Source: Medicago truncatula (lineage: Eukaryota; Streptophyta; Magnoliopsida; Fabales; Fabaceae). From it: a DNA stretch of 64,000 nucleotides. The DNA lies in assembly GCF_003473485.1 (NCBI RefSeq), contig NC_053047.1:40472972-40536971 (forward strand), written 5' to 3'. Shown here in pieces: positions 11,125 through 22,388 of the stretch. The first letter of the stretch is position 1. The number at the start of each line of letters is the position of its first letter. The translations under genes were made by a program, and so were the position numbers. The notes under the pieces are model-generated. The model did no database searches. It saw only the letters and a program-made list of their open reading frames with translations, and had not been told where the DNA came from.

Positions 11125-12181
11125 AGCCGCCCCTATGGAAGGGCCGCCATTAGGAGGAAAGGGCTATCAATGAGAGGTAAACTCCCTAATTGAAAATGTT
11201 TTACACTTTGTTTTGAGTCGAGAGAAAAGAGCTATCCGTTAGATGGAGCCGCCCCATGGAAAGGCCACCATTGGGAGGAGAGGGCTATCAACAAGATGGA
11301 GCTAGTTCTCGATTCACCCATTTGATTATTTTCACCAAAGTTAAATTTCTATACTTTATTTAAAGTTGATTATTTTGGTATTATGAAATTGAATATGATT
11401 TTATATTTTCTTTGAAGTGATTATTTTGATTCCATTTCATTAAGCCCGATTTTTATATTCTATTTGGATTTGATTATCTCGATTCCTTTTCATTATAATC
11501 GATTTATATATTTTCTTTAAAGTTGTGGATTTGGTTTCACCTCTTGACAACATTGAAATTTTGATATAGTCTTATTTGGTTTGATAAAATTACAAAGTTT
11601 TATGAATTTTCATGGTACACTTTGTGAATTTATTATATTTTTATTCAGTTATTAGCCTTGTAAGTTAAAAATTAGATTTGAGAAAAATAAATAATCGTGC
11701 CCATATGTGTTTCCCTTCTATTTGGTGGTGATTGTTGTCTCCTCACTAAGTCTTTATGACTTACCCCTTCTTCTTACATTTTTTCAGATTCAAAGTCAAG
11801 TGCGTAGAAAGCTTGTAGCAGAATTAAAGATATGTCAATGTCATTCTTTTGGTAGGTCTCATCTATGTATAAACTGAATGGTCGATGTATCTGCAGCTAT
11901 TGGCAGTCGACAAATGTTTTGTTTTGAGCTGTATAAACATCTAGTTATGTCACTTTGAGATTCTGTTGATAATACAAGTATATAGACAAGATTCATATCT
12001 TGGAAAGTATTCAAAATATAGAGGATACTCTGTCGAAATCTCAATGGATATCATTTTAAGTGAAAGTCAATTTAAAAATTGTTTAAATTATAGTTTGTCA
12101 AGTGTCGTCGTCAATAGGCTTACCGGACTAGGGTACTCTAGTTCGTGCGCCGGTCACGATATTGAATTTTGGGTCTTGACA
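11125..12181 (-). mobile_element. LTR-like copy 1 (probable Ty3/Gypsy type), truncated
   Basis: About 1.06 kb closely matching a second copy at 18499-19658, in the same direction. Read on minus it begins with a TGTCA...GACCC end, typical of plant LTRs. Both copies share a duplicated block of about 120 bp (GTTAGATGGAGCCGCCCC twice) and a TTTTTTCAG-like stretch. No gag-pol region lies next to it, so it is a solo or partial LTR fossil. The high similarity suggests a fairly recent common origin. Family placement is an inference. Confidence 0.55.
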
Positions 12182-12772
12182 TAAATAAACACAATTAATC
12201 AGTTATGAAAAACAAAAAATACCTTCATGGTTTAAACTTTGAAACTAAAAATATTCAAGGCAATGAAAACTCAGTTATGGAAAGAAAAAAAAAAAACTTT
12301 CAAAATTCAAACTCAGTTAATGAAAAATGACACATTCAATTCATATAATTGGCAAGGTCGTGAAAACGTAAGCACTTTTTTTTTCTTTTCAAAATTAATT
12401 AACTTATTGAATTAACTGCAATTGAGCATTCTGTTCCGATTTAATGAAATACAAAAAGCACGTTGTTTTCAAAATTAACACAATTAAGTTAACTAGTGAA
12501 GAATTTAATTGCAATTGAGCATTCAGTTTCAATATCAAACACAGTGTAATAAGAATGCAACAACGAGATGAAATTTCAACGAAGCTTAATAAAAATTCAT
12601 GGGAAGCTTCGATTTCCAATTAAGAAACTTCAATTTTCAACTTAGTAAAGTTAAATAAACACAATTAACTCTATGAATTACCACATAAAAAAAAAAAAAA
12701 AAAAACTTCATGGTATGAAACAGAACATACACCCATGAAAATATGTTGGTGACATTCTTATCTGTGAAGTAG
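12182..12772. other. Intergenic 3' flank of the TNL gene
   Basis: AT-rich. A short local duplication (TGCAATTGAGCATTC at about 12417-12540, twice) is present. It probably contains the TNL 3' UTR. Confidence 0.4.
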
Positions 12773-15700
12773 TTATGGTTGCGGTTCTGGTTGTGTCTCA
12801 TCTTCAATTGTCAAAATTTTGCACTTTGGAGTTAAGGAATTTTTGTGATTCATGATTAAATTGAATTCTTGTATATCTTGTTTACATACCCAACGATAAC
12901 CGCAACTCTCGACCTCCAAACCTTCCACCTCAAAAAATTTTAATTCTATTTTTCCAAATTCATGACAGGAATACCCGGGGTACTCTCGGGGTAAGTAGAT
13001 AATCCATAGGTGACTTGATTTGGTCGTAACAAGACTGAGCTTTACTGGAACTCTCATTTTCAACAACCTCTCATTGGAATCAATACGCTTGAAAGCCAGA
13101 TTCATCAACTCCGAGGAATAAAAAATTTCACGATAGGGTGCCATCGTAAATGCTGCACAACATACAATACCAATGATATTATTGTCATTGTCATGCCTAA
13201 TAGGAGATCGGTCTATTGCTATTGAATAACCCATCCTCTGATTGTTGATCCAACTTGGTATTTCACTTCCTGGATTAACTATTTGAATCTCAGAAGAGGA
13301 ACGTGGGTTTGCCTTAATGAATTGTTTCATCCATAAAAGTGTCATGCTCCTGCAATGTTCCCTCTCACCCAATTTTGGACAGTTGAAAATGAGCAATCCT
13401 GCACCACAAAAATAGTCGTCGTACTCACGATGAACCTCCCCAGTATTGGTAGGAAAAGGAAGTTGAGGCAAAGATTCCAACAATTTGCAATGCTCCAAAT
13501 TTAAATATACAAGTTTGGATAGCTTCCTCAGGCTAGGTAATGTCACAAAATCGTTTCCCGCTAAATTTAATCTTTCTAGCCAATGTAAACATTCAATTGC
13601 ATCAGGCACATGGCTTAGATAGCAAAAGCTTATGTCAACCTTACGCAAACAACATAAACTATGCAAGGAAGGCAACATATGTGATGAATCGTGAGCCAAA
13701 ATGATCCATTTTAGGCCAGGGAGGTGATGTGATGCACTTTCACGTATATCATGCTGCTGCTTCTTTTCTGAGGATATACCAGACTTCATCAAACGCCTTG
13801 GGTTGTTAAATACTTTGGAACAGCCACACATATTTAGGTATTGAAGAGAGCTAAGACCGAATATGTTGTTGGGTATGCTAACTAGACTTTTGCAATCTTT
13901 TAGGTTCAAGTAAACAAGCTTTCTTAGAAGTCCAATAGATGGATCCAACTCAACAAGGTTTATACATCCTTCCAAATCTAAACGCTCAAGATTCGGGAAC
14001 TCTCCAAAATCTATTATCTTTTCTAGATTTCTGGAGTGACGTAGATCCAATGTTCTCAAATTGGGAAGATACTGTGACGTGAAAAACCAACAAAGTTAGC
14101 CATTACTTTGATTGTAAGAGAATTGTTTTGAATTTGTTTATATTTCTAAGATGATAAATATTAATAATAATAGAATTTATAGTACCTTCTTGTTTTTCCA
14201 TAGTTGTTTAATGTTGCTCTCCGTCAAGATCAATTCTACAAGTTCATTGGGGTGAAAATTTGATGGCAAATACTTGGAAGGATATCTAAACCAGTGAACA
14301 AATCTTAATTTGTTCGAAAGACAGCTTGGGAATCCTAACATCGTTGAAATATAGTTGGCGATGAAGAGCAATCTGAGATTACTCATTTTTGACAAGTGTT
14401 CAAAGTCCGCCTCTTCATCTTCTTTGTAATACAAAACTATGGCTTCAACATGCTTTTCCTAAAGCATTGCAATAAATAAAATAAAAAATAAATTACTTTT
14501 AATATTTTTAGTTTTATAAAAATGGAAATATGTATTTTTATTTCAAAACATTAACTTTACCATATTCTCCAACATAACATCGTAGAGTTGTTCTGTGGAC
14601 CACAACCTGCTCCATTTTCTTGGTTCTTTGCTTGAACTATTTTGCACAATTTTTCTGCCTAGCTCTTCCAACAAAGAATGCATGTTAATAATTGAATAAC
14701 TAATGCTTACAAGTGATTTATCAATGAGAACTCTTAATCCAATATCAGCATGAAATCCACAACAGTTTAGAATGTTTTTAACATCTTCCTCCGAATCGTT
14801 GTTGAAAAAACAAGCAATATGAAGAAATATGTCTTTTTCCGTTTCATTGAGCCCATCAAAACTTAATTGCAGCACATCCATGACATCTTTAACTGGACTT
14901 TGTCTCAATCTAGTCAATGCACTCTTCCATTCAGTCACATTACGACCAAACAAAAACGAGCCCAATACTTTAATTGCTAGTGGTAGACCTTTAGCATAAT
15001 GTAGTATCTGATCTACCAAATTTTGATAATTACTCATAATAATTTTCTCATCTTTGAAAGCTTTTCGACAAAATAACATGTGAGCTTCATTCCAATCCAA
15101 TAGTGAAACTTTGTAAACTACATCCACTCCATACGCTTTCAATACATGCTCATCTCTAGAAATGATAATAATTCTACTACCTGGACCTAACCATTCACGA
15201 TGCACCGCTATTTTCTCCAATTGTTCAACTTGGTCCACATTATCAAGAATCATAAGGGTTCTTTCATGACATAGCTTCCTTTGTATCAAAGTAGTTGCAT
15301 GGTAACGATTGCATATTTGTTGGTGTTCTATGCCGAGAGTTTGAAATAGGATTTGTTTTTGTACATCGAGTGGATCATCATGTAATCCATAAATTTTGGT
15401 TACATCGTCAATAAAACAAGATGCACTAAATTGATGAGATATTTGGCCATATAAAGTCGTAGCAAGGGTTGTTTTCCCTATTCCTCCCATTCCACAAATT
15501 CCTATAGCACGAACACCATCAACTGAGTTCAAAAGCAAATGATTTTGTAATGCTTGTATAGGAGAATCAATCCCAACTAAATCTTTTGAAACACATGAAT
15601 ATTTGCATTCCAATATATTGATTATCTTTTGAACAATCTCTTTAATTTCTCTAGCTAGTGGCCTGAAAGTTCAAAAAATTGTTCAGTAACATTATATCAT

Positions 15701-16351
15701 CGTGTATAAAAAAAAAATTAGTTTGAACACCAAATATTTGTTCTAAAGGGAAAACAAAAAAAGTACTCTTTGAATTTATATCGTAGACTCATGCATCATC
15801 TCTTCACATTCACCTTATATTTTCTACCAAAAAAAACTATAAATTACTTACTCATCACGTAGATCCCAACCAGATATACTCCCCACTTGCTCTAGAGCTT
15901 CTCTCCATCTTGACACCTTCATAGAGTCTTGTTGGAATCTTTGTTCATGTTTGACAAAAGCTTCACTATAAATTCCACTTTGCTTCCGCACCTCAGAAGG
16001 ATCAACATCATAGAAAACAGGAAGAACATGTTTTCCCGACCCCTTAATGCATTCACATATCTTTTCTAATTCTTGCAAGCACCACGTTGAGGAAGCATAG
16101 TTCTTTGAGAAGATCGCAACGTAAACCTGAGATATTTCGATTGCACGAAAAAGCTCAGGTCCTATGCATTCACCTTTTTGAAGATTAATGACATCCCGAA
16201 ATACCATAATGCCTTTTGTTTCAAGGGCATCAAAAAGAAAATCAGTGAAATTGTTGCGAGTATCTTCACCTCTAAAGGTGACAAACACATCATAATGATT
16301 TTTCTTTGAAGAAGTCACAAGAGCTGAAGATGATTTGCTGCTGCTAGCCAT
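12773..16351 (-). CDS. TIR-NBS-LRR disease resistance protein (TNL), 1057 aa
   Basis: Intracellular immune receptor of the TNL class, which senses pathogen effectors; the TIR domain acts as an NADase in signalling. Four exons join in frame: 16351-15852 (TIR), 15662-14561 (NB-ARC), 14458-14186 and 14071-12773 (LRR and C-terminal domain). The TIR begins near residue 19 with YDVFVTFRGEDTRNNF. The NB-ARC has P-loop GMGGIGKTT (about 224-232), kinase-2 LMILDNVD, RNBS-B GSRIIIISR, GLPLAIKVLGS and RNBS-D FLHIACFF. The MHD position reads MHS (about 494-496). LRRs span about 570-760. The end carries NPGSEIPSWINNQ, typical of the post-LRR C-JID domain. The ATG at 16351 starts MASSSKSSSA; an upstream in-frame ATG exists but precedes the usual TNL start. 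It appears intact. Confidence 0.93.
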
Positions 16352-16439
16352 CTGAATATACAAGTGTTTAGAGGATTGGATATGGTAACGTGATTTTTTT
16401 TTTTTTTTGGTTAGAATATGGCAACGTGAATGCATCACT

Positions 16440-16465
16440 TCAAAGAAAGCATATATATATTAATA
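16440..16465 (-). promoter_or_regulatory. Putative TNL core promoter (TATA region)
   Basis: On minus an AATATATATATGC run lies about 100 nt upstream of the chosen ATG at 16351, a plausible TATA box; the transcription start is not visible. Confidence 0.35.
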
Positions 16466-16639
16466 TTATGAACAATGAACTTCAAGCGTTGATTTCGTGG
16501 CACTTTCTTCACGCGTTGAAATTTTAAAGATTGGTACATATGTCTGAGTTCACAGCTTGGTTTCTTCTTTTCAATAATGGAGCTTGGTTGCTTCTTCACA
16601 GCTTCCCTAAGGGCCATATGGTGGTTTAGTCACTTCAAG

Positions 16640-17940
16640 GATGCCCCACTTCAATGTACGAAAATCTTAAAAGCTGAAAAAGTATTATTAACTAGTATAG
16701 TTGTGACAATTTACCATTCAGTTAAAAATATCTTATTGGATGTGTTAAGGATTCCACAAAGAATAAAATATTTGATATGTGTCATAATGGATTGACACTG
16801 TTTAGATTTTTAATATATAATTTTTAATATGTGTTCTTATGAAATTATGGATCGATACATATAATTTTTACTTTTTGTATATTAATATGTGCTCTTACGA
16901 CATATATTAAATTTTCCTACGTTTAATTGAAAGTGTAAAATTTCTTTACAATTTACGATGATTGTCTATATAAATTAAATTTGAAAAACAAAGTTTTTCA
17001 AACAAAATATAAATTTAATACACTGATTGGATACTCCAATTTTTCAAAGTGTTTTTAAGAAATAAGCTACTCATTGTTTTTATTTACCTTTAAAAATATT
17101 TACAATGTTGAACCAACTTCATCCTTAACCTACTTCTGTAACAATTTTTGTACATAATTATTTAATCTTTAAATATTTTTCTAATCAAATCAGTCCCTTT
17201 GTAACAAAATATTATGTCTTCTAAATAATATATATTATGGCCAAACTAAGTACCAAATCTATCGTTTTGGGTTGTCACTTTTATCTGCCCTCTATTCAGA
17301 TGAAGTCTGACCACAAATTAATTTTGTAATTTTGAAAAGAAAAAAATTCCTTGAATGATTATAATGAGACTTTATTTTTTTTTAGGAGTTCATTGAGATT
17401 AAAATATTAAGGTGGTCACATTACAATATTTTGAAGACTAAGTATAGAATTTACTTAAAAATTAACTACATTTAATGAAAGGGGGGTATCTACACATAAG
17501 GATGAGAAAGTGAAGATCAAAAGTTAAACAACTGACTAAACTCTAAATTACTATGACAACTTACCCTAAGAATCAAAAGATTAACGCAAAAGTTAAACAA
17601 ATAAGTAAACCACTATATTCCCTCCTCTTTATATTTTAAAGCATCATCAACATACAATACGAATGGCTATCCTTTATATTTTAAAGCATCCCTCTCCTTT
17701 TGTGACTAATAAAAACATACATACAATGCACAAAAATCATAAATATTCTAAGTTCATAATATCATTCTCAAGCCACATAAATTATTGTAACCAAAAAAAA
17801 AAGCCACATAAATTATAGGTGTTGGGCATGGCAATGGGGCGGGGTAGGGATGAATTTTACCTTCCTCGTCCCCATACCCGATTCTCATATACTTACCCGT
17901 TACCCTACCCATACCCAATGGGGAACACACCCTTTGAACT
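16640..17940. other. Intergenic, nothing coding
   Basis: AT-rich. A GC-rich patch at about 17825-17930 (GGCATGGCAATGGGGCGGGG, then ACCCATACCCAATGGGG) resembles a dispersed repeat end; no element boundary could be fixed. Confidence 0.4.
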
Positions 17941-17972
17941 TTTTCTTCTCAATGATGCTCATGTTTAAAGTC

Positions 17973-18425
17973 ATCGATATTATTATGGTCTCTGTTTGAA
18001 TTTATCTATGATTTGTTGGGCCAATGGTTGAAATTGAGATTTAGTTGCATATATTATGACATGTGTGTTGGAGATATGGGAAATACGGTTTGAAAATATG
18101 TTTTTGGAAACTTTCGATATTAATATGCGCTCTATTTGGATTTGGATTTTACTTGCGATTTATAAAGTAGAGGGATTGAAATGGAGAATTTGATTGTATG
18201 TATTTTCATAGTAGTTTTGATATGTTGTGATACGTGGTTTTGAAATATGCGTCTTTGAAAGGATTCGATATTAATTTGTACGCGATTTGGATTTGGATTT
18301 GAATTTGGATTTACTTATGATTATAAGTAGTGGATTTTCGATTGAGTTTTGATGATACATACTTTGAAATAAGTTTTGTTATGTTGTGAAATATGGTTTT
18401 AGCATTGTGTTTTAAGAATGGTGTT
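17973..18425. repeat. Three degenerate tandem units of about 150 bp
   Basis: Units begin at about 17973, 18113 and 18264 with TCGATATTA(T/A)T, then TTTGGATTTGGATTT-like runs and a GATATGTTGTGA(T/A)A...GGTTTTGAAA block. They directly abut LTR-like copy 2 and may be part of the same LTR. Confidence 0.65.
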
Positions 18426-18498
18426 TTGAAAATTATGGTTATAATGACGACGACCTAGTTGCACCTAGTATGTGATTTCAATTAGGTAGAATTACCCC

Positions 18499-19658
18499 GT
18501 TAGATGGAGCCGCCCCTATGGAAAGGCCGTCATTAGGAGGAGAAGGCTATCAATGAGAGGTAAACTCCCTAATTGAAAATGTTTTACACTTTGTTTTGAG
18601 TCGAGAGAAAAGAGCTATCCGTTAGATGGAGCCGCCCCATGGAAAGGCCACCATTGGGAGGAGAGGGCTATCAACGAGATGAAGCTAGTTCTCGATTCAC
18701 CCATTTGATTATTTTCACCAAAGTTAAATTTCTATACTTTATTTAAAGTTGATTATTTTGGTATTATGAAATTGAATATGATTTTATATTTTCTTTGAAG
18801 TGATTATTTTGATTCCATTTCATTAAGCCCGATTTTTATATTCTATTTGGATTTGATTATCTCGATTCCTTTTCATTATAATCGATTTATATATTTTCTT
18901 TAAAGTTGTGGATTTGGTTTCACCTCTTGACGACATTGAAAGTTTTATGAAGTTTCATGGTACACTTTGGTTTGATAAAATTACACTTTGGATTTGATTA
19001 TCTCGTAATATGATTTGGTTTCATGGTACCTCTTGACGACATTCACCCATCTATTTGGTTTGATAAAATTACAAAGTTTTATGAATTTTCATGGTACACT
19101 TTGTGAATTTATTATATTTTTATACAGTTACTAGCCTTGTAAGTTAAAAATTAGATTTGAGAAAAATAAATAATCGTGCCCATGCGTGTTTCCATTCTAT
19201 TTGGTGGTGATTGTTGTCTCCTCACTAAGTCTTTATGACTTACCCCTTCTTATTACATTTTTTCAGATTCAAAGTCAAGTGTGTAGAAAGCTTGTAGCAG
19301 AGTTAAAGATATATCAATGTCATTCTTTTGGTAGGTCTCCTCTATGTATAAACTGAATGGTCGATGTATCTGCAGCTATTGGCAGTCGACAAATGTTTTG
19401 TTTTGAGCTGTATAAACATCTAGTTATGTCACTTTGAGATTCTGCTGATAATACAAGTATATAGACAAGATTCACATCTTGGAAAGTATTCAAAATATAG
19501 AGGATACTCTGTCGAAATCTCAGTGGATATCATTTTAAGTGAAAGTCAATTTGAAAATTGTTTAAATTATAGTTTGTCAAGTGTCGTCAATAGGCTTGCC
19601 GGACTAGGGTGCTCTAGTTCGTACGCCGGTCATGATATTGAATTTTGGGTCGTGACAA
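18499..19658 (-). mobile_element. LTR-like copy 2 (probable Ty3/Gypsy type)
   Basis: About 1.16 kb, the same sequence and direction as 11125-12181. It begins on minus with TGTCACGACCC exactly where the secreted-protein reading frame breaks off. It differs from copy 1 by an extra internal stretch of roughly 85 bp and appears to extend left into the 150-bp units, unlike copy 1. No internal retroelement genes are present, so it looks like a solo or partial LTR fossil. Confidence 0.6.
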
Positions 19659-19861
19659 ATAGCCTTTAAATGACCGTAAGTCACCGAACATGACACATTG
19701 GGAACATGCCATTCAAGATTTTGTCCTGGTTTTGTTTTTAACTTTCCCACAATCTTATTGTTATTTGTGGTTTGGTTTTCTTGACACTTGACACCATTTG
19801 AAGCATTGCATGGAGAAGATATAAGAGCAAGAACTAGGGCAATGTAGCATTTGGTTAGCAT
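19659..19861 (-). pseudogene. Small secreted-protein gene cut by the LTR-like insertion
   Basis: From the ATG at 19861 the frame gives MLTKCYIALVLALISSPCNA, a clear signal peptide, then SNGVKCQENQTTNNNKIVGK and HVPNVSCSVTYGHLKAI. The next codon falls in the LTR-like sequence (TGTCACGACCC), so host coding sequence stops after about 67 residues. Two cysteines and one possible N-glycosylation site (NQT) lie in the mature part. I do not recognise the family. A TATA box and leader remain upstream. If transcribed, about 18 residues would be added from the inserted repeat before a stop. No continuation of the gene was found left of the insertion. Confidence 0.6.
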
Positions 19862-19925
19862 TTTTGAAATTTCAGTGTGAGGAATTTCTAAAGTTGATTA
19901 AAACATGAATGATCAGACAAATGTG

Positions 19926-19950
19926 TGTCTCTATATATATAGACACACAC
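19926..19950 (-). promoter_or_regulatory. TATA box of the truncated secreted-protein gene
   Basis: CTATATATATAG lies inside a GTGTGTCT...AGACACAC inverted repeat, about 70 nt upstream of the ATG on minus. Confidence 0.5.
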
Positions 19951-20029
19951 ATGATTTGTAAAATCATTGCAGCATTAAAATGAAAATTCCTTCTATCATG
20001 CATCTATTACAAGAATCATGTCAATGAAT

Positions 20030-20771
20030 TCAATGGTACTGATCAAAGGATTAATTACAGGGAAAATTAATACTCAAAATATTTTCTTTTCTGTCCACTA
20101 GAAGCTCCAACGCCTTTTTATATAGACGTATTCATTTATTTCTTTAACACCAAAGAGTTGCAATATGTATATAACCAAAGAGACGAAGAAACAAAAAATA
20201 AGGGGGCATCAAGTCAATCTTTTCCCTAATAACCAAGGGAAGATCGATCATACCAAGACGTACCAAGATTAATCTTAACAAAACTTTCCCAAATACCAAA
20301 TAGTGAAATCATTAAGAGCGCATCTGCACACCGGTTCCCTTTTCTATACACATGAGAAACGAGAAAATCCATATTTTTATAGATTATTTTACGGTTGTTC
20401 CATCTGTTTCTTAGATTCTAAGAAATTAAGGAAGATGACTTTGAATGCTAGAATTACTAGAGAGAAATCAGTTTCAAAGCAAAAGGGGCTATAATTGGAG
20501 ATACCATTGTTTATGGTACAAAAGTTCCTATAAAATGGGAAATGCCCTACCTTTGAGTGTGATTTGAACTATTGATTTATGTAATTGGAAGTAACCAATT
20601 AAGATTACGGCGAAATCTATCAATCGATCACGGATCCAATTTGAGTACCTCTACCGGATAGACTTCAACAGAAAACTAAAGAGTAACGACAATAAGTGAT
20701 TGAGTTCAGTAGTTTCTCATATAAATTTTTTGACCCTAAAGATATAGTAATATGGAGAAGGCAAAATTGTT
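20030..20771. other. Intergenic, nothing recognised
   Basis: A 63-codon plus frame at 20303-20494 has no domain or supporting signal. Confidence 0.45.
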
Positions 20772-21035
20772 TCAAGCACCGACAAAACACGAAGCGTTCC
20801 TTATCCAATTGTTTTGAGAAGTAATCTTTATTGTTCTTATTGCACTAGATAGCTCAGCACGATAAGCATATCCAAAGCATGTGTCACTTGGGAAACAACA
20901 TAAAAATTGGGCATCATTATTTTTGAATATGCCTCCATAAGATGAAGAAATTGAAGCAGTTACGCCATTTGTATTAAACTTTATCTGATCAACTAATGGA
21001 GGCCGATAAATCATTTCCTTAAATGATGAAGTCAC
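20772..21035 (-). pseudogene. LINE RNase H domain fragment
   Basis: The frame reads PPLVDQIKFNTNGVTASISS, then GGIFKNNDAQFLCCF and AYRAELSSAIRTIKI. This is the N-terminal half of the RVT_3-type RNase H domain at the end of plant L1-like LINEs. The usual catalytic Asp of NTDG is Asn (NTNG), and the domain stops after about 80 of 120 residues. No reverse transcriptase remains nearby. It is a degraded fragment, not a host gene. Confidence 0.65.
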
Positions 21036-22388
21036 TCATAGAGTACATATTAGTCATTGACGAGAAGTAATGATCATCTTTATCTCTTATAAAAATAAGG
21101 GTTAATAAGTAAATGGTATCTATAAATATTCAAAATTTTGTTTTAATTCATACAAAAAATCGCACTTTTTTAGTCCACGTAAACTTTTCCTTTAACATTT
21201 TATGAACTAAAAATGCTGATAAATTTTTTTACAAAGACTAACAAATGTTGATGGATAATGTTACTGCGATTTTTTTTTTTGTAAGAACCAAAAATAAAAT
21301 TCTAAATAATTTATATGGATAAATTGGTTAATAAGTTATATAGAACAATCGAATAGACTAAAAAATAGGAGGATCTTAACTCAAAACACACCCGCATTAT
21401 TACTTAACAGATGAAGAGCCACACCCTCTTAAAAAAAATGAAGAGTCACGTATGCTAATCATGGTTCAAAAGCAGAGAAAAATGACCGGTTTGGTAAAGA
21501 AATCGACTGAAAAACTTAAGGTTTGTTTGTGAGTTTGGAGGGGACGGGGCGGTGATGGCTTTCGGGGGTTGAAAATATATACAAAAATAAAAAAATCTTT
21601 CACATTTTTTGAAAGAACGATTTTTAAGTGAAAGATAAATTAATGATTATGATTAATATATTTTAAATTTTAATAAATATCATCACAACATAGATTAAAT
21701 TTTAAAAATTCATATAAATCCTTCAAAACTCTCTTCCAATAGAATTTAAGGATTCCCCAAATAATGGGGATTTTGTATTATGAATAAAAAATTAACATAA
21801 AAAATCATCTCTTTTCAATGTCTTTTATTTCTTCCACTTACTCATTTTTATTTTTTTTCTTTTCAAAATCCTCTCCTCCCTTCAAAATTTCCAACCAAAG
21901 CATTAATGTCTCGATTTACTTTCATAAGAGAGTAAACAAGTTTTTTTTTTTTTTTTTTCCCTGTTGAAGACTAATTTGTGCATCATTTCTGAGAATTATC
22001 ATCAATTTCTGAGAATTTCCATCAATGCTCATCAATGCTGAGAATTTATGCATAGAGAACATGAAGTTCTTTTTTTTCCAATTATCATCAATGCTTCACT
22101 CCACTTTCCCATGATCCCAATTCTTCACTTCCTCTTCAACTCCACTTCTCACCTTTCATTCTGTCCAAATTCTCAAATCTCAATTCCTTCAAAACCCTAA
22201 CCCAAACCCTGATAAGGGTTTTGAACAATTTCTCTAAATTCATCATTTCCTCCATCAAATACCAAAATTTCTTCCCAACCCACAAAAATTCAAACCAAAA
22301 GCTTGCATTTTTCTCATCTGGGCACCATTAATTTTTCCATCTTTCATCAAGTCACAAACGTGCTTATTCACTTAATCACTTTTTCAAC
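21036..22388. other. Intergenic plus the LEA_2 gene 5' leader
   Basis: AT-rich with T-runs. From about 22080 it becomes pyrimidine-rich (repeated CTTCAC, CTCAAT, AACCCTAACCCAAACCCTGA), fitting a plant promoter and 5' UTR just ahead of the ATG at 22389. Telo-box-like AACCCTAA is present at about 22194. Confidence 0.45.

Noticed and set aside
12182-18498. TNL as the cargo of one composite LTR element
   Set aside because: The two LTR-like copies differ at their outer limits and no primer-binding site, polypurine tract or matching target duplication could be found; separate insertions are simpler.
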